32,110 nucleotides of DNA from Oscillospiraceae bacterium. GTDB taxonomy: Bacteria; Bacillota; Clostridia; Saccharofermentanales; Saccharofermentanaceae. A program made the translations under genes and the position numbers. Position 1 is the first letter of the stretch, and each line of letters opens with the position of its first letter. Below the pieces are notes generated by a model that made no database searches, had not been told where the DNA came from, and saw nothing but the letters and a program-made list of their open reading frames with translations. This document shows positions 15,235 to 24,432 of the stretch, piece by piece. Location: positions 1 through 32,110 of the forward strand of contig CACYRM010000012.1 of the NCBI GenBank assembly GCA_902776845.1. The letters are read 5' to 3'.

Positions 15235-16946
15235 TGCTTAAAGATCCCTATGCAAAACTTTATGACGTAACCACCATCCATGACTTCAGAGACATTATCA
15301 AGCACAGAGTAAAGGATTTCCCTCAGAATCCTGTCTTCCTAGTAAAGGAAAAGAAGGGCGGGGACTATGTGCCGATCTCTACCGAGAAGTACGATCACGA
15401 CATCGATTCGCTCGGTACATATTTCATGAATACAGTCGAAAAGGGCGCGAGGATCGCAGTCTTTGCAGAGACCAGATATGAGTGGTATACATCTTATCTC
15501 GCAGTAACAAATGGCGCCGGATGCGTAGTTCCTCTTGACAAGGAGCTTCCCGTTGATGACGTCTATAACATGCTCACGAGAGCTGAAGTCGAGATCCTCA
15601 TTTTCTCCAAGTCCAAGCTCGAAATAGTCAATCAGGTATACGGCAAGGTCGATACCATGAAATACTGGATCTGCATGGACCAGATCGATGACGACAGATT
15701 CCTTTACTATCAGGACTGTCTCAAGATTGGCGAAGCCAAGCTCGAAGGCGGCGATAAGACATACACAGAGACAACAATCGATCCTGAGGAGATGACAATA
15801 CTTCTGTTCACATCAGGAACGACCGCCAAGTCCAAGGCTGTTATGCTCTGCCAGCGGAATATATGCGAGAACCTAATGTCGATGTTTTCGATGCTTTATA
15901 TCGATATCAACGATGTATGGCTCTCAGTTCTTCCGCTGCATCACACTTATGAATGCACATGCGGATTTTTAGGTCAGGTTTACAGAGGAACAACGGTCGC
16001 TATCTGCGAAGGTCTCCGCTATATCGCGCAGAATCTGCAGGAAGCAAGACCTACTGCTGTTCTCATGGTTCCCGTAATGCTCGAGCTCTTCTACAAGAAG
16101 ATCATGAAGAGTGTAAACGCAGATCCCGAGAAGGCCAAGAAGCTCCAGAAGGGTATTAAGCTCGCGAATACTCTGCACCTTTCTCCCAAGATGAGAAAGA
16201 AACTCTTCAAGCAGATCCATGATGTATTCGGCGGCAGATGCAGACTCATCATCGCCGGCGGCGCGCCTATCAATCCTGACATTCTGAAGTTCTTCCAGGA
16301 CATCGGTCTTATCTGCGTTCAGGGTTACGGTCTTACTGAGTGCTCACCGATCCTAGCCCTTAACAGAGACGTTTATTTCAAGAATACCGCTGCAGGCATC
16401 CCCGCTGTCGGTGTTGACGTTAAGATCCTTGATCCTGACGAAGACGGCATCGGCGAGTTCATCGCAAAGGGACCCAATATTTTCCTGGGATATTATAACG
16501 ATCCCGAGAATACCGCAGCTTCTCTGGACAGCGACGGATACTATCATACAGGTGACCTGGGCTACATTGACGAACAGGGTTTCTGCATCATTACCGGCCG
16601 TAAGAAGAACGTTATTATCGCCAAGAACGGCAAGAACGTTTTCCCCGAGGAAATCGAATATCTGCTTTCACTGAGCCCTTATGTTGCAGAGTCTGTCGTA
16701 TCAGGCGTTGAGGATAAGGCTAAAGATGATATCATCGTAACTGCTACGATCTTCCCGGATCTGGATGAGATCAAGGCAAAGCTCGGTATTGATACAGAGC
16801 CTTCAGAAGATCAGATCATGGATATCTTAAAGACTGTTGTTTCAGATACCAATGAGAAGCTTGAGAGCTACAAGAAGATCAAGAAGACAGTTCTCAGGAT
16901 GACTGAATTCGAGAAGAATACATCCAAAAAAATCAAACGATATTAA
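15234..16946 (+). CDS. AMP-forming long-chain acyl-CoA synthetase family
   Basis: 570 residues. ATP-binding LLFTSGTTAKSKA (190-202), GYGLTECSP, YHTGDLGY and the C-terminal TSKKIKRY with the catalytic lysine give a complete adenylating enzyme of the ACSL/FadD kind. It should activate a fatty or other carboxylic acid to its CoA thioester via the acyl-adenylate. It overlaps pyrE by 1 nt and so is read with the pyr operon and under PyrR control, although it has no part in pyrimidine synthesis. The exact substrate is not visible. Confidence 0.9.
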   Translation: MLKDPYAKLYDVTTIHDFRDIIKHRVKDFPQNPVFLVKEKKGGDYVPISTEKYDHDIDSLGTYFMNTVEKGARIAVFAETRYEWYTSYLAVTNGAGCVVPLDKELPVDDVYNMLTRAEVEILIFSKSKLEIVNQVYGKVDTMKYWICMDQIDDDRFLYYQDCLKIGEAKLEGGDKTYTETTIDPEEMTILLFTSGTTAKSKAVMLCQRNICENLMSMFSMLYIDINDVWLSVLPLHHTYECTCGFLGQVYRGTTVAICEGLRYIAQNLQEARPTAVLMVPVMLELFYKKIMKSVNADPEKAKKLQKGIKLANTLHLSPKMRKKLFKQIHDVFGGRCRLIIAGGAPINPDILKFFQDIGLICVQGYGLTECSPILALNRDVYFKNTAAGIPAVGVDVKILDPDEDGIGEFIAKGPNIFLGYYNDPENTAASLDSDGYYHTGDLGYIDEQGFCIITGRKKNVIIAKNGKNVFPEEIEYLLSLSPYVAESVVSGVEDKAKDDIIVTATIFPDLDEIKAKLGIDTEPSEDQIMDILKTVVSDTNEKLESYKKIKKTVLRMTEFEKNTSKKIKRY

Positions 16947-17016
16947 TTTGCTCTCTTAAGGCTTCCGCGCTTGCGCCAGCGCAAGCTTGTGCAGAATCGT
17001 TCGCAAATCAATATCG
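16938..17016. repeat. long inverted repeat with inner perfect hairpin between acyl-CoA synthetase and tldD
   Basis: CGATATTAATTTGC (16938-16951) and GCAAATCAATATCG (17003-17016) are complementary at 13 of 14 positions. Between them lies a perfect hairpin GCTTGCGC/GCGCAAGC (16969-16976/16979-16986). The left arm includes the stop codon of the upstream gene. No T run follows, so it is not a typical intrinsic terminator; it may stabilise or process the mRNA end, or be a small palindromic element. Confidence 0.6.
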
Positions 17017-17052
17017 TTCTCACGAGAAAGGAAAGAGTTAGAGAATAGTTTT

Positions 17053-18444
17053 ATGTTTAATGATAGTGATTGTTTGAGGATACTGGAACAGGCGATGTCC
17101 ACTACGGCGGATTTTGCCGAGGTGTTCCAGGAGGTTACGGAGTCCAAGTCAGTAAGCCTTCTTAACGGCAAAGTCATAAGGGCTTCCACAGGCTTTGATT
17201 CCGGAACTGGTATAAGACTTCTTGCCGGGACAAATTCCGTATATGTTTATTCAAGCGATAATGACATAGAAGTTCTCTTAAAGCTTGCCAAAGAAGCTGC
17301 TGCAGCTATCAAAGGCGCTGACAAGGGCAGTATAGAGGCATTAAAAGCCCTGTGTTCAACTTCCAAAGCAACTGTTGAGATAGATCCTATGTCAGTCCCG
17401 AAGACCGATATAGTTGATTTTCTCAGGAAATCATCTGATTTTGCGCTGAATTACGATCCGCTTATCACACAGGTTGCATCAGGTCTTGCTTACAGCACCA
17501 GAACGGCCCGCATCATCAACACACGCGGTGTAAACGCTGAAGACACGACAAAGAGGATAAGACTCTCAGTTGAGACTATCGCAACAAAAGGCAACGAGAA
17601 ACAGAGCGGAAGAGTAGCTCCGGGAACAATGAGAGGATATGAATTCATCAATGAATATCCTCTGATCGACAAGACCCGCGAATGCTGTGACACTGCCATC
17701 CGCATGGTAAATGCAGGTTATGCGCCTTCCGCCAAGATGCCTGTCATCTTAGGCAACGGCTTCGGCGGTGTTATCTTCCATGAGGCCTGTGGTCACGCTC
17801 TTGAGGCTACTTCAGTAGGAATAAAGAACTCCTACTTCACGGATAAGCTTGGCGAGCAGATCGCTTCATCCATCGTAAGTGCGCGTGACAATGCCGTGAT
17901 CGACGGTGAATGGGGTTCTTACGCTACAGACGATGAAGGCAACACGTCTTCAGATCTGCTCCTTATAGAGAACGGAATCCTGAAGAACTATCTTATCGAT
18001 GAACTCGGCGCACGCCGTATGAACAGCAAGCCTACAGGATGCTCCCGCCGTCAGAATTATTCCTATGCTCCTACATCCCGTATGAGTAACACATATATCT
18101 GCAACGGCGAATCCGATCCCAAGGATATCATCGCAAATACTGAATACGGTCTTTACTGCACCCAGATGGGCGGCGGTTCTGTCGACACTTCGACAGGAGA
18201 TTTTAATTTCGCTGTAAACGAAGCATTCATGGTAAGAGACGGTAAGATCGCTGAGCCTGTAAGAGGCGCTACACTTATTGGCAAGGGCCAGGAGATACTT
18301 AAGAATATCGATATGGTCGGCAATGACTTAAAGCTTGCTGCGGGAATGTGCGGTTCATTATCCGGCGGCGTTCCCGTTACAGTCGGTCAGCCTACTATCA
18401 GAGTATCTTCCATACTTGTCGGCGGCAGAGAAAAAGGAGAGTGA
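17053..18444 (+). CDS. tldD: TldD metalloprotease subunit
   Basis: 463 residues, normal for TldD. The zinc motif HEACGH is at 243-248 within GFGGVIFHEACGHALEA, and the glycine-rich C-terminal domain ends in VSSILVGG. With TldE it forms a heterodimeric protease that trims unfolded or modified peptides (microcin B17 maturation and CcdA turnover in E. coli). The start at 17053 is chosen by alignment to family length; its ribosome site is weak (AAAGGAAAG is about 20 nt upstream), and an upstream TTG at 16987 lies in the hairpin. It is followed by tldE after 4 nt. Confidence 0.93.
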   Translation: MFNDSDCLRILEQAMSTTADFAEVFQEVTESKSVSLLNGKVIRASTGFDSGTGIRLLAGTNSVYVYSSDNDIEVLLKLAKEAAAAIKGADKGSIEALKALCSTSKATVEIDPMSVPKTDIVDFLRKSSDFALNYDPLITQVASGLAYSTRTARIINTRGVNAEDTTKRIRLSVETIATKGNEKQSGRVAPGTMRGYEFINEYPLIDKTRECCDTAIRMVNAGYAPSAKMPVILGNGFGGVIFHEACGHALEATSVGIKNSYFTDKLGEQIASSIVSARDNAVIDGEWGSYATDDEGNTSSDLLLIENGILKNYLIDELGARRMNSKPTGCSRRQNYSYAPTSRMSNTYICNGESDPKDIIANTEYGLYCTQMGGGSVDTSTGDFNFAVNEAFMVRDGKIAEPVRGATLIGKGQEILKNIDMVGNDLKLAAGMCGSLSGGVPVTVGQPTIRVSSILVGGREKGE

Positions 18445-18448
18445 TCTT

Positions 18449-19816
18449 ATGGATATAAAAACAGCTGAGAAATTCATGGAAAAACTCGTTAAGGCCGGCA
18501 TGGATTACGGCTTTGAAGAGTGTGAAGCATCCTATGCTGCCGAGAGTTCCATGAGCATCGATATCCTTAACGGTGAAGTGTCAAGTTATGAGAACAGCGC
18601 TACCAGCACACTGTCATTCCGCGGTCTAAAGAATGGCCAGATGGGATATTGTTCAACAAACATTCTCGATGATTCCTCGATAGATTTTCTTCTCAAGTCC
18701 GCTATGGAAAACTGTGATGTCCTGAACGATGAGGATCCGCAGTTTATCTATTGTGATGAGAACAATAAAGACCTTTATTATTCTCAGGTAACTGACGCTT
18801 ATTCGAAAAATACTTACAAGAGTTTCTCCGAACTCGGTCTTAAACTCGAAAAGGCAATCCTTGCACTTGATTCCCGCATTGATGCAGTCGATTATCTGAC
18901 TATCAACTGCAGTACGGGACCTTATCTCATCATCAATTCCAAGGGACTTCATTCATACCGCGATTCAGACGGGATCTCTCTTATTGCTTCCGCCCGTGCA
19001 ACTGATGATGACGGAAGCGTAAAGAGCGGTGGCCATTACTGGATCGGCAAGGATATCGATGATTTTGATATGGATAAGTTCCTTGAAAAATTCAAGGAAA
19101 ACCTCATTGGCAAGATGGGCGCAAGATCCTGCAAAGCCGGCAATTACAAGGTCGTTCTCAAGTGTGAGGCTTTCCAGCAGTTCTTTATGGTCTTCTTCGG
19201 CAATTTCCTCGCAACCACAATGCAGAGAGGTCTTTCTCTGCTTGACGGTAAGGAAGGGGAGACAATTGCTTCTTCAGTATTTACCGTTAAGGAAGAGCCG
19301 ATGTATGAGGACGCTCTGACAAAGATTCCTTTCGATGACGAAGGCGTGCTTACAACGGCAAAGGCCATAATTGACAAGGGAGTTTTCGCGACAGCATTAT
19401 ATGACCTTAAATCTGCTTATAAAGCAGGGAAGACCTCCACAGGCAACGGATTCAGGAACGGCAGTGCTGTATCCGAGATGCCTACGAATCTTGTGGTAGA
19501 GGCAGGGGATAAGAGCTTTGATGATCTGCTTGAGGAAGCAGGCGAGGGCATAATACTTACCGATCTGTCAGGTCTTCATGCGGGTGTTAATCCCATAAGC
19601 GGTGATTTTTCGCTGCTTTGTGAAGGTTATCTTATCGAAAACGGCAAGAAGGGAAGACCTGTTGAGCAGATTACTGTTGCAGGCAACTTCTATGAAGTAA
19701 TAAAAGCTATTGTTGCCGTTGGAAATGATATAATTAACCTGCCGTCCGGCGAGGGAGAGTTCTTCACGCCGTCGGTTCTGGTCAGTTCGCTGGCTATTTC
19801 AGGTGACGAAGATTAA
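18449..19816 (+). CDS. pmbA: TldE/PmbA protease partner subunit
   Basis: 455 residues of the same fold as TldD but without the HExxxH zinc motif, as expected for the non-catalytic partner that lets substrate peptides into the TldD site. Start at 18449 is fixed by AAAGGAG about 10 nt upstream; the reading frame open further upstream overlaps tldD and is not used. The neighbouring genes do not include an obvious ribosomally made peptide, so the natural substrate here is unknown. Confidence 0.93.
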   Translation: MDIKTAEKFMEKLVKAGMDYGFEECEASYAAESSMSIDILNGEVSSYENSATSTLSFRGLKNGQMGYCSTNILDDSSIDFLLKSAMENCDVLNDEDPQFIYCDENNKDLYYSQVTDAYSKNTYKSFSELGLKLEKAILALDSRIDAVDYLTINCSTGPYLIINSKGLHSYRDSDGISLIASARATDDDGSVKSGGHYWIGKDIDDFDMDKFLEKFKENLIGKMGARSCKAGNYKVVLKCEAFQQFFMVFFGNFLATTMQRGLSLLDGKEGETIASSVFTVKEEPMYEDALTKIPFDDEGVLTTAKAIIDKGVFATALYDLKSAYKAGKTSTGNGFRNGSAVSEMPTNLVVEAGDKSFDDLLEEAGEGIILTDLSGLHAGVNPISGDFSLLCEGYLIENGKKGRPVEQITVAGNFYEVIKAIVAVGNDIINLPSGEGEFFTPSVLVSSLAISGDED

Positions 19817-19838
19817 TTAAGAAAGAAGGATCTAGGAA

Positions 19839-21119
19839 ATGGGCAATTCAGTTGAAACAATCGCACTTCATGGCGGATACAATCCCGGTAACGGCGAACC
19901 TCGTCAGGTACCGATCTATCAGAGCACTACCTGGAAGTATGCAACTTCTGAAGATATGGGAAAGCTTTTCGATCTTGAAGCTTCAGGTTATTTCTACACA
20001 AGACTTCAGAATCCCACTAATGACTTTGTAGCATCAAAGCTCTGCGCTATGGAAGGCGGTTTTGCCGGAATGCTCACATGCTCCGGTCAGGCTGCAAACT
20101 TCTTTGCTGTATTTAATATCTGCGAGACAGGCGATCACTTCATCGCTTCCGCAAACATCTACGGCGGCACATATAATCTTTTCGGCGTTACATTCAAAAA
20201 GATGGGCATCGAGTGCACATTCGTAGATCAGACATTACCTCTCGAGGAACTCCAGAAGTACATCCGTCCCAACACAAAGTGTGTCTTCGGCGAGACGATC
20301 ACAAATCCTACAGTTGATATCCTTGATATCGAGAAGTTTGCTGCTCTGGCTCACAACAACGGCATCCCGCTTATTATGGACAATACGTTCGCCACACCGG
20401 TTAACTGCCGTCCTATCGAATTCGGATGCGATATCGTTACACATTCAACAACCAAGTATATTGACGGCCACGGTTCATCCGTAGGCGGTGCCATCATCGA
20501 TTCAGGCAATTTTGACTGGATGGCACACGCTGATAAGTTCCCGGGACTCTGCACACCCGACGAGTCTTATCATGGTCTTACATATGCTACCAAGTTCGGT
20601 AAGGCTGCTTATATCACAAAAGCTACAGCCCAGCTTATGAGAGACTTCGGTTCCATCCAGTCCCCCCAGAACGCTTACTACATCCAGCTCGGTCTTGAGT
20701 CACTGCCTGTACGTATGGCACGCCACTGCGCAAACGCTCAGAAGGTTGCAGAGTTCCTCGCATCTGATGACCGTATCGCATGGGTAAAGTATCCGGGACT
20801 CGAGAGCGATTCACAGCATGAGCTCGCAAAGAAGTACTGCCCCAAGGGCACCTGCGGCGTTATGTGCTTCGGCGTGAAGGGAGGACGTGAAGCCTCCATC
20901 AAGTTCATGGATTCCCTCCAGTTCGCTACTATTGCTACACACGTTGCCGACTGCAAGACCTTGCTCCTGCATCCCGCGTCACATACTCACAGACAGCTCA
21001 CTGACGAGCAACTTGCAGAAGCAGGCATCCCCGGCGATCTCATCAGATTCTCCGTAGGCATGGAAGATCCTGATGACATCATCGCAGATCTCAAGCAGGC
21101 ATTGGATAAGATAAGCTGA
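19839..21119 (+). CDS. metY: O-acetylhomoserine sulfhydrylase (Cys/Met metabolism PLP enzyme)
   Basis: 426 residues. The PLP lysine is K206 in HSTTKYIDGHG, with D181 in IMDNTFATP and the cofactor-stacking region TCSGQAA. The N-terminal ETIALHGGYNPG and length of about 430 fit the MetY branch rather than shorter cystathionine enzymes. It makes homocysteine from O-acetylhomoserine and sulfide. It is 22 nt after tldE, with AAGGATCTAGGAA before the ATG, so it may be co-transcribed; a strong terminator follows. Confidence 0.92.
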   Translation: MGNSVETIALHGGYNPGNGEPRQVPIYQSTTWKYATSEDMGKLFDLEASGYFYTRLQNPTNDFVASKLCAMEGGFAGMLTCSGQAANFFAVFNICETGDHFIASANIYGGTYNLFGVTFKKMGIECTFVDQTLPLEELQKYIRPNTKCVFGETITNPTVDILDIEKFAALAHNNGIPLIMDNTFATPVNCRPIEFGCDIVTHSTTKYIDGHGSSVGGAIIDSGNFDWMAHADKFPGLCTPDESYHGLTYATKFGKAAYITKATAQLMRDFGSIQSPQNAYYIQLGLESLPVRMARHCANAQKVAEFLASDDRIAWVKYPGLESDSQHELAKKYCPKGTCGVMCFGVKGGREASIKFMDSLQFATIATHVADCKTLLLHPASHTHRQLTDEQLAEAGIPGDLIRFSVGMEDPDDIIADLKQALDKIS

Positions 21120-21157
21120 TATCTTTCAGGAACAACCTTTATTAAGATCATTAAAAG

Positions 21158-21188
21158 GAGCCGTCTCATAACATAGATGGCTCTTTTT
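21158..21188 (+). terminator. intrinsic terminator after metY
   Basis: GAGCCGTCT (21158-21166) pairs with AGATGGCTC (21175-21183), 9 bp with one G-T pair and an 8-nt loop, followed by five T and preceded by four A. It closes the tldD-tldE-metY transcript. Confidence 0.92.
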
Positions 21189-21299
21189 AATACTGTATGT
21201 TTGTCTGATTAAATTTAAAAACAGGTTAAGATTTGTTTACCGTATATATTTTTTCGTTTGTTACTATAAAAATATAGATCATAAAAGGTGGGCTTTAAT

Positions 21300-22757
21300 A
21301 TGAGTATAGATCTGAGTTTAGCTAACCTGATTAATACTGTTTTTATCGGCATCGGGCTCGGAGTCTGCTCTTTGAGCATCCTGCATGTCGGAGCGGGAAT
21401 GCATATCCGCAAGGAAGTCAAAAAATACTTCCAGATCTTCTTTACGCTTATCAATACTTATATTTCCATGCACCTTATCCGTATGCTCATGGAAGGTCAC
21501 CCTGATGCCGGTTATTCGGTTGTGATACGTGCAGTTACTTTCATCGAGTTTCTGGTGTCCGGATTCATGATCTACCTGCTGACGCTTTTGATCATTTTCA
21601 TTGCCGATCCCGGGAAATCCGCCAAGTTCATGAATTATGTTTTCCTGATCTTTCTTGCCGCACACTCGATAGGTTTGATCGTGAACGTGTTCACCCATTT
21701 CTATTATTATTTCGATGAACTTAATGTTTATCACCGTGGACGCGGATATTTCTTTTCCAATATCATGCACATCCTTATGCTGGCACAGAATATGTTCCTG
21801 CTCATAAGATACAGGAAAAAGTTTGACAGGAGGGTCGCTTCCGCGCTCTGGCTTTATCTTGCAGGTCCTCTCGCTGCGATCGTTGCTCAGCTGGTATTTA
21901 AGGAAATCCAGTTTGTAATCCTCATAACGGTTGTATCTGCCGCTTATCTGTATTTTGTCATCACGAGGATCCAGATCGAAAGATATGAAGGCCAGCAGAA
22001 AGAGAAGGAACGTCTTGATACCGAACTGACAATGGCCACCAGGATCCAGGCCGAGACGTTGCCGAACATCTTTCCGGCGTTTCCTGAACGCGACGATTTC
22101 AATGTTTATGCTTCCATGAATCCGGCGAAAGAAGTCGGCGGAGATTTCTATGATTTCTTCCTTTTGGATGACACGCATTTAGGTGTCGTAATGGCTGATG
22201 TCTCCGGTAAAGGCGTTCCTGCGGCACTCTTCATGATGGTATCTAAGATCCTTATCCAGAACATTGCCATGATGGGAAACAAACCCGCTGAAGTGCTGAA
22301 ATTCGTCAATAACCAGCTCTGTACGAACAATCATGAAGACATGTTCGTTACTGTCTGGTACGGATGTCTTGATCTTGAGACGGGCATACTGGAAGCCGCA
22401 AATGCCGGTCATGAGTATCCTGTATTAAAGAATGCTGACGGAAGTTTTGAACTGGTCAAGGATAAGCACGGACTTGTCATAGGTGCCATGGAAGGCGTGA
22501 AATACAGGTCCTATGAGCTTCAGATGACACCTGGATCAAAGCTGTTCATATACACCGACGGTGTTCCGGAAGCTACCAATGCGTCTAATGAGCTTTTCGG
22601 TACCGAGCGTCTCGTACATACGCTCAGAATGGTTGAGACAAAATCCCCCAAAGAGATCATCAAGCATGTTGATGCGATCGTTAAGGACTTCGTAAAGGAA
22701 GCTCCGCAGTTTGATGATCTTACGATGCTGTGTCTTGAATACGTCGGTAAGAAATAA
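21300..22757 (+). CDS. 7TM-sensor PP2C/SpoIIE-type serine phosphatase
   Basis: 485 residues. Seven predicted membrane helices (about 1-225), a charged helix (ERYEGQQKEKERLDTELTMA) and a PP2C-type domain with VGGDFYDF, ADVSGKGVPAALFM, TDGVPEATN and FDDLTML; the metal-binding aspartates are present. Such RsbU/SpoIIE phosphatases usually act on anti-anti-sigma factors, but no anti-sigma gene is adjacent. Start 21300 has AAAAGGTGGG about 9 nt before it; the in-frame GTG at 21288 overlaps that site. The sensor part carries YYYFD--NVYHRGR at residues 135-148, the same position as in the adenylate cyclase at 6421. Transcribed alone, between two terminators. Confidence 0.92.
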   Translation: MSIDLSLANLINTVFIGIGLGVCSLSILHVGAGMHIRKEVKKYFQIFFTLINTYISMHLIRMLMEGHPDAGYSVVIRAVTFIEFLVSGFMIYLLTLLIIFIADPGKSAKFMNYVFLIFLAAHSIGLIVNVFTHFYYYFDELNVYHRGRGYFFSNIMHILMLAQNMFLLIRYRKKFDRRVASALWLYLAGPLAAIVAQLVFKEIQFVILITVVSAAYLYFVITRIQIERYEGQQKEKERLDTELTMATRIQAETLPNIFPAFPERDDFNVYASMNPAKEVGGDFYDFFLLDDTHLGVVMADVSGKGVPAALFMMVSKILIQNIAMMGNKPAEVLKFVNNQLCTNNHEDMFVTVWYGCLDLETGILEAANAGHEYPVLKNADGSFELVKDKHGLVIGAMEGVKYRSYELQMTPGSKLFIYTDGVPEATNASNELFGTERLVHTLRMVETKSPKEIIKHVDAIVKDFVKEAPQFDDLTMLCLEYVGKK

Positions 22758-22802
22758 AACGATCATCACAGGATTAAACCAGGCCAAATGATCTGATCCC
22801 GT

Positions 22803-22846
22803 ACAGTTATTTGTCTGATCGTGACAAGACAGATAACTGTAATTTT
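22803..22846 (+). terminator. terminator-like hairpin after the PP2C gene
   Basis: ACAGTTATTTGTCT (22803-22816) pairs with AGACAGATAACTGT (22827-22840) over 14 bp with one G-T pair and a 10-nt loop, then AATTTTAAT. The T run is short, but the stem is strong and correctly placed 45 nt after the stop. Confidence 0.65.
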
Positions 22847-23352
22847 AATACAGAACAAAAAACGAACATATTTTCGGGAGAGACAAAGAATAAAAAGGGA
22901 ACAGGAAATATAAGAGTAAATAACAGATCATAAGATGTCCGGAAAAAGTATCATGATATATGATTTGCTGAACGGATAATCATGACCATAATGTACGGAT
23001 AATTCAGGAACAGATCGAAAAGCCGGACGGTCAAATCATACAGATGAAAACATTCCGGACGAATAATCAAATGAATTATCCGGAATGATCATCAGGAATC
23101 AGAATCATAAAATCAAACTGAAATGTAAAACAAGATCCGAATTAAAAGCATGCAAAACAGATTCAGATATGAAAGCTCTAAAACATGATGTTTTAAAAGC
23201 TTAAAACTGATGGATTGCCCGTGTTGCCTGTTAAATCCTCTTCCCAATTCACCAAAATTGTTATTATACCGAATTAGATATTCAGAAAAATTATGTATAT
23301 GACTGAATCATAGATCGGCCTCTTCCCATTGACGGGGTATTCAAAAAACGGA
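22847..23352. other. gene-free A-rich gap between convergent genes
   Basis: About 500 bp without a reading frame of 60 codons, rich in A on the plus strand. It holds repeated words: CGGATAAT at 22973 and 22996, TCCGGA or CCGGAC at 22938, 23023 and 23055, and an inverted pair CATTCCGG/CCGGAATG (23051-23058/23080-23087) with ATAAT/ATTAT inside. A hairpin AAGCTCTAAAACAT/ATGTTTTAAAAGCTT lies at 23173-23202, and CCTCTTCCCA occurs at about 23237 and 23321. On the minus strand TATAAT is at 23263-23268. I recognise no gene or RNA family. Confidence 0.5.
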
Positions 23353-23910
23353 TTATGTATAAACGATTTCAGTCCTGCCCCTGGTCTTGAGGTAGATCGT
23401 GAAAATAACTCTGATGATAATTAAAATAATCACGATACCGATAAGATCGATCAGAACATCCATGATCGATCCGTCGCGTCCGGTGACAAACAATTGATGA
23501 TATTCATCAAAGATGGAATTAATGATCGAAAACCATAATGTAAAAATGATATTCATTTCATTATCAGACCTCATAAGCTTGACCGGGCTTTCGGCGTATG
23601 ATGTCTTGCTTGATATCTTATTAGTCGAAGATAGCGCAACATAAGATAAAATTGTCAGCAAAGCGAATTCAGATGAATGAGCGATCATTCTTATTACAGA
23701 GTCATCTTTTATCTCAACACTGAATAATTCATTGATCATATTCATGATCATGTGTGAAAAACCTGCGGATTCATTAGAATCCTGATTGGAAAAGTGAAAT
23801 ATTACAGCGATCCAGAGAAGGGTAATGATCCAGAAAAAGACAGCCAAAAACAGATATCTTAGTGATATCTGCTTTTCATGAGCTTTATCTTTGAGTTTTC
23901 TGGTTGTCAT
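23353..23910 (-). CDS. VanZ-like family membrane protein
   Basis: 185 residues with four predicted membrane helices. FHFSNQDSNESAG after the first helix, IRMIAHSSEFALL (the usual K-AH--EY--L) and DEYHQLFVTGRDGSIMDVLID are the VanZ motifs. In teicoplanin resistance VanZ acts at the cell surface by an unknown way; most chromosomal homologues have no established function. An insert of about 25 residues (SSTNKISSKTSYAESPVKL) lies between helices two and three. GGGAAG precedes the start. It follows smpB by 40 nt. Confidence 0.88.
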   Translation of the reverse strand: MTTRKLKDKAHEKQISLRYLFLAVFFWIITLLWIAVIFHFSNQDSNESAGFSHMIMNMINELFSVEIKDDSVIRMIAHSSEFALLTILSYVALSSTNKISSKTSYAESPVKLMRSDNEMNIIFTLWFSIINSIFDEYHQLFVTGRDGSIMDVLIDLIGIVIILIIIRVIFTIYLKTRGRTEIVYT

Positions 23911-23950
23911 AGTCTTCCCTGCCGGTTTTTATATCTATATTATACGTTAT

Positions 23951-24424
23951 TTATACGTTTTTTCGCGCATTCTTGATTGCGCGGTCAATATCTCTTGCAG
24001 CTTCTTTCTTGGCCATTACTTCGCGTTTGTCGTAATCTTTCTTACCTCTGGCAAGACCTATCTCGAATTTAACTTTGCTGTCCTTGAAATAGCACTTTGT
24101 GGGAACCAGCGTCAGGCCGTCCTGTTTTGTCGTGGAGTATAAACGTATTATCTCTTTCTTATGCATCAGCAGCTTTCTGTTGCGCTCCGGATCGAGATTA
24201 AACCTGTTTCCGTTCTCATAGGGGCTTATATGGACGCCGATGAGCCACATCTCCCCGTCTTTTACCTGAACGTAGGAGTCTTTAAGGTTAACTTTTCCGG
24301 CCCTTAGGCTCTTAACCTCGGTCCCGGATAAAGCCACGCCTGCCTCAAACCTCTCCTCGATATAGTAATCGTGATAGGCTTTGCGGTTCTCTGCTATTAT
24401 CTTTATTCCTTTTTGTATAGCCAT
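23951..24424 (-). CDS. smpB: SsrA-binding protein SmpB
   Basis: 157 residues from MAIQKGIK. IAENRKAYHDYYIEE, AGVALSGTEVKSLR, the ISPYENGN segment and the basic tail ending in KKEAARDIDRAIKNARKN are full SmpB features. It delivers tmRNA to stalled ribosomes. An ATG seven codons further up (24445) gives an extension not typical of the family and lies inside the promoter. No ssrA gene is in the window. There is no Shine-Dalgarno before the start; a good promoter places the transcription start within 0-2 nt of the ATG (see promoter entry). Confidence 0.95.
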   Translation of the reverse strand: MAIQKGIKIIAENRKAYHDYYIEERFEAGVALSGTEVKSLRAGKVNLKDSYVQVKDGEMWLIGVHISPYENGNRFNLDPERNRKLLMHKKEIIRLYSTTKQDGLTLVPTKCYFKDSKVKFEIGLARGKKDYDKREVMAKKEAARDIDRAIKNARKNV

Positions 24425-24432
24425 AATGGAGT

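Noticed and set aside
16987..17052. Upstream TTG start of tldD
   Set aside because: It lies in the inverted repeat and has no ribosome site; family length fits 17053.
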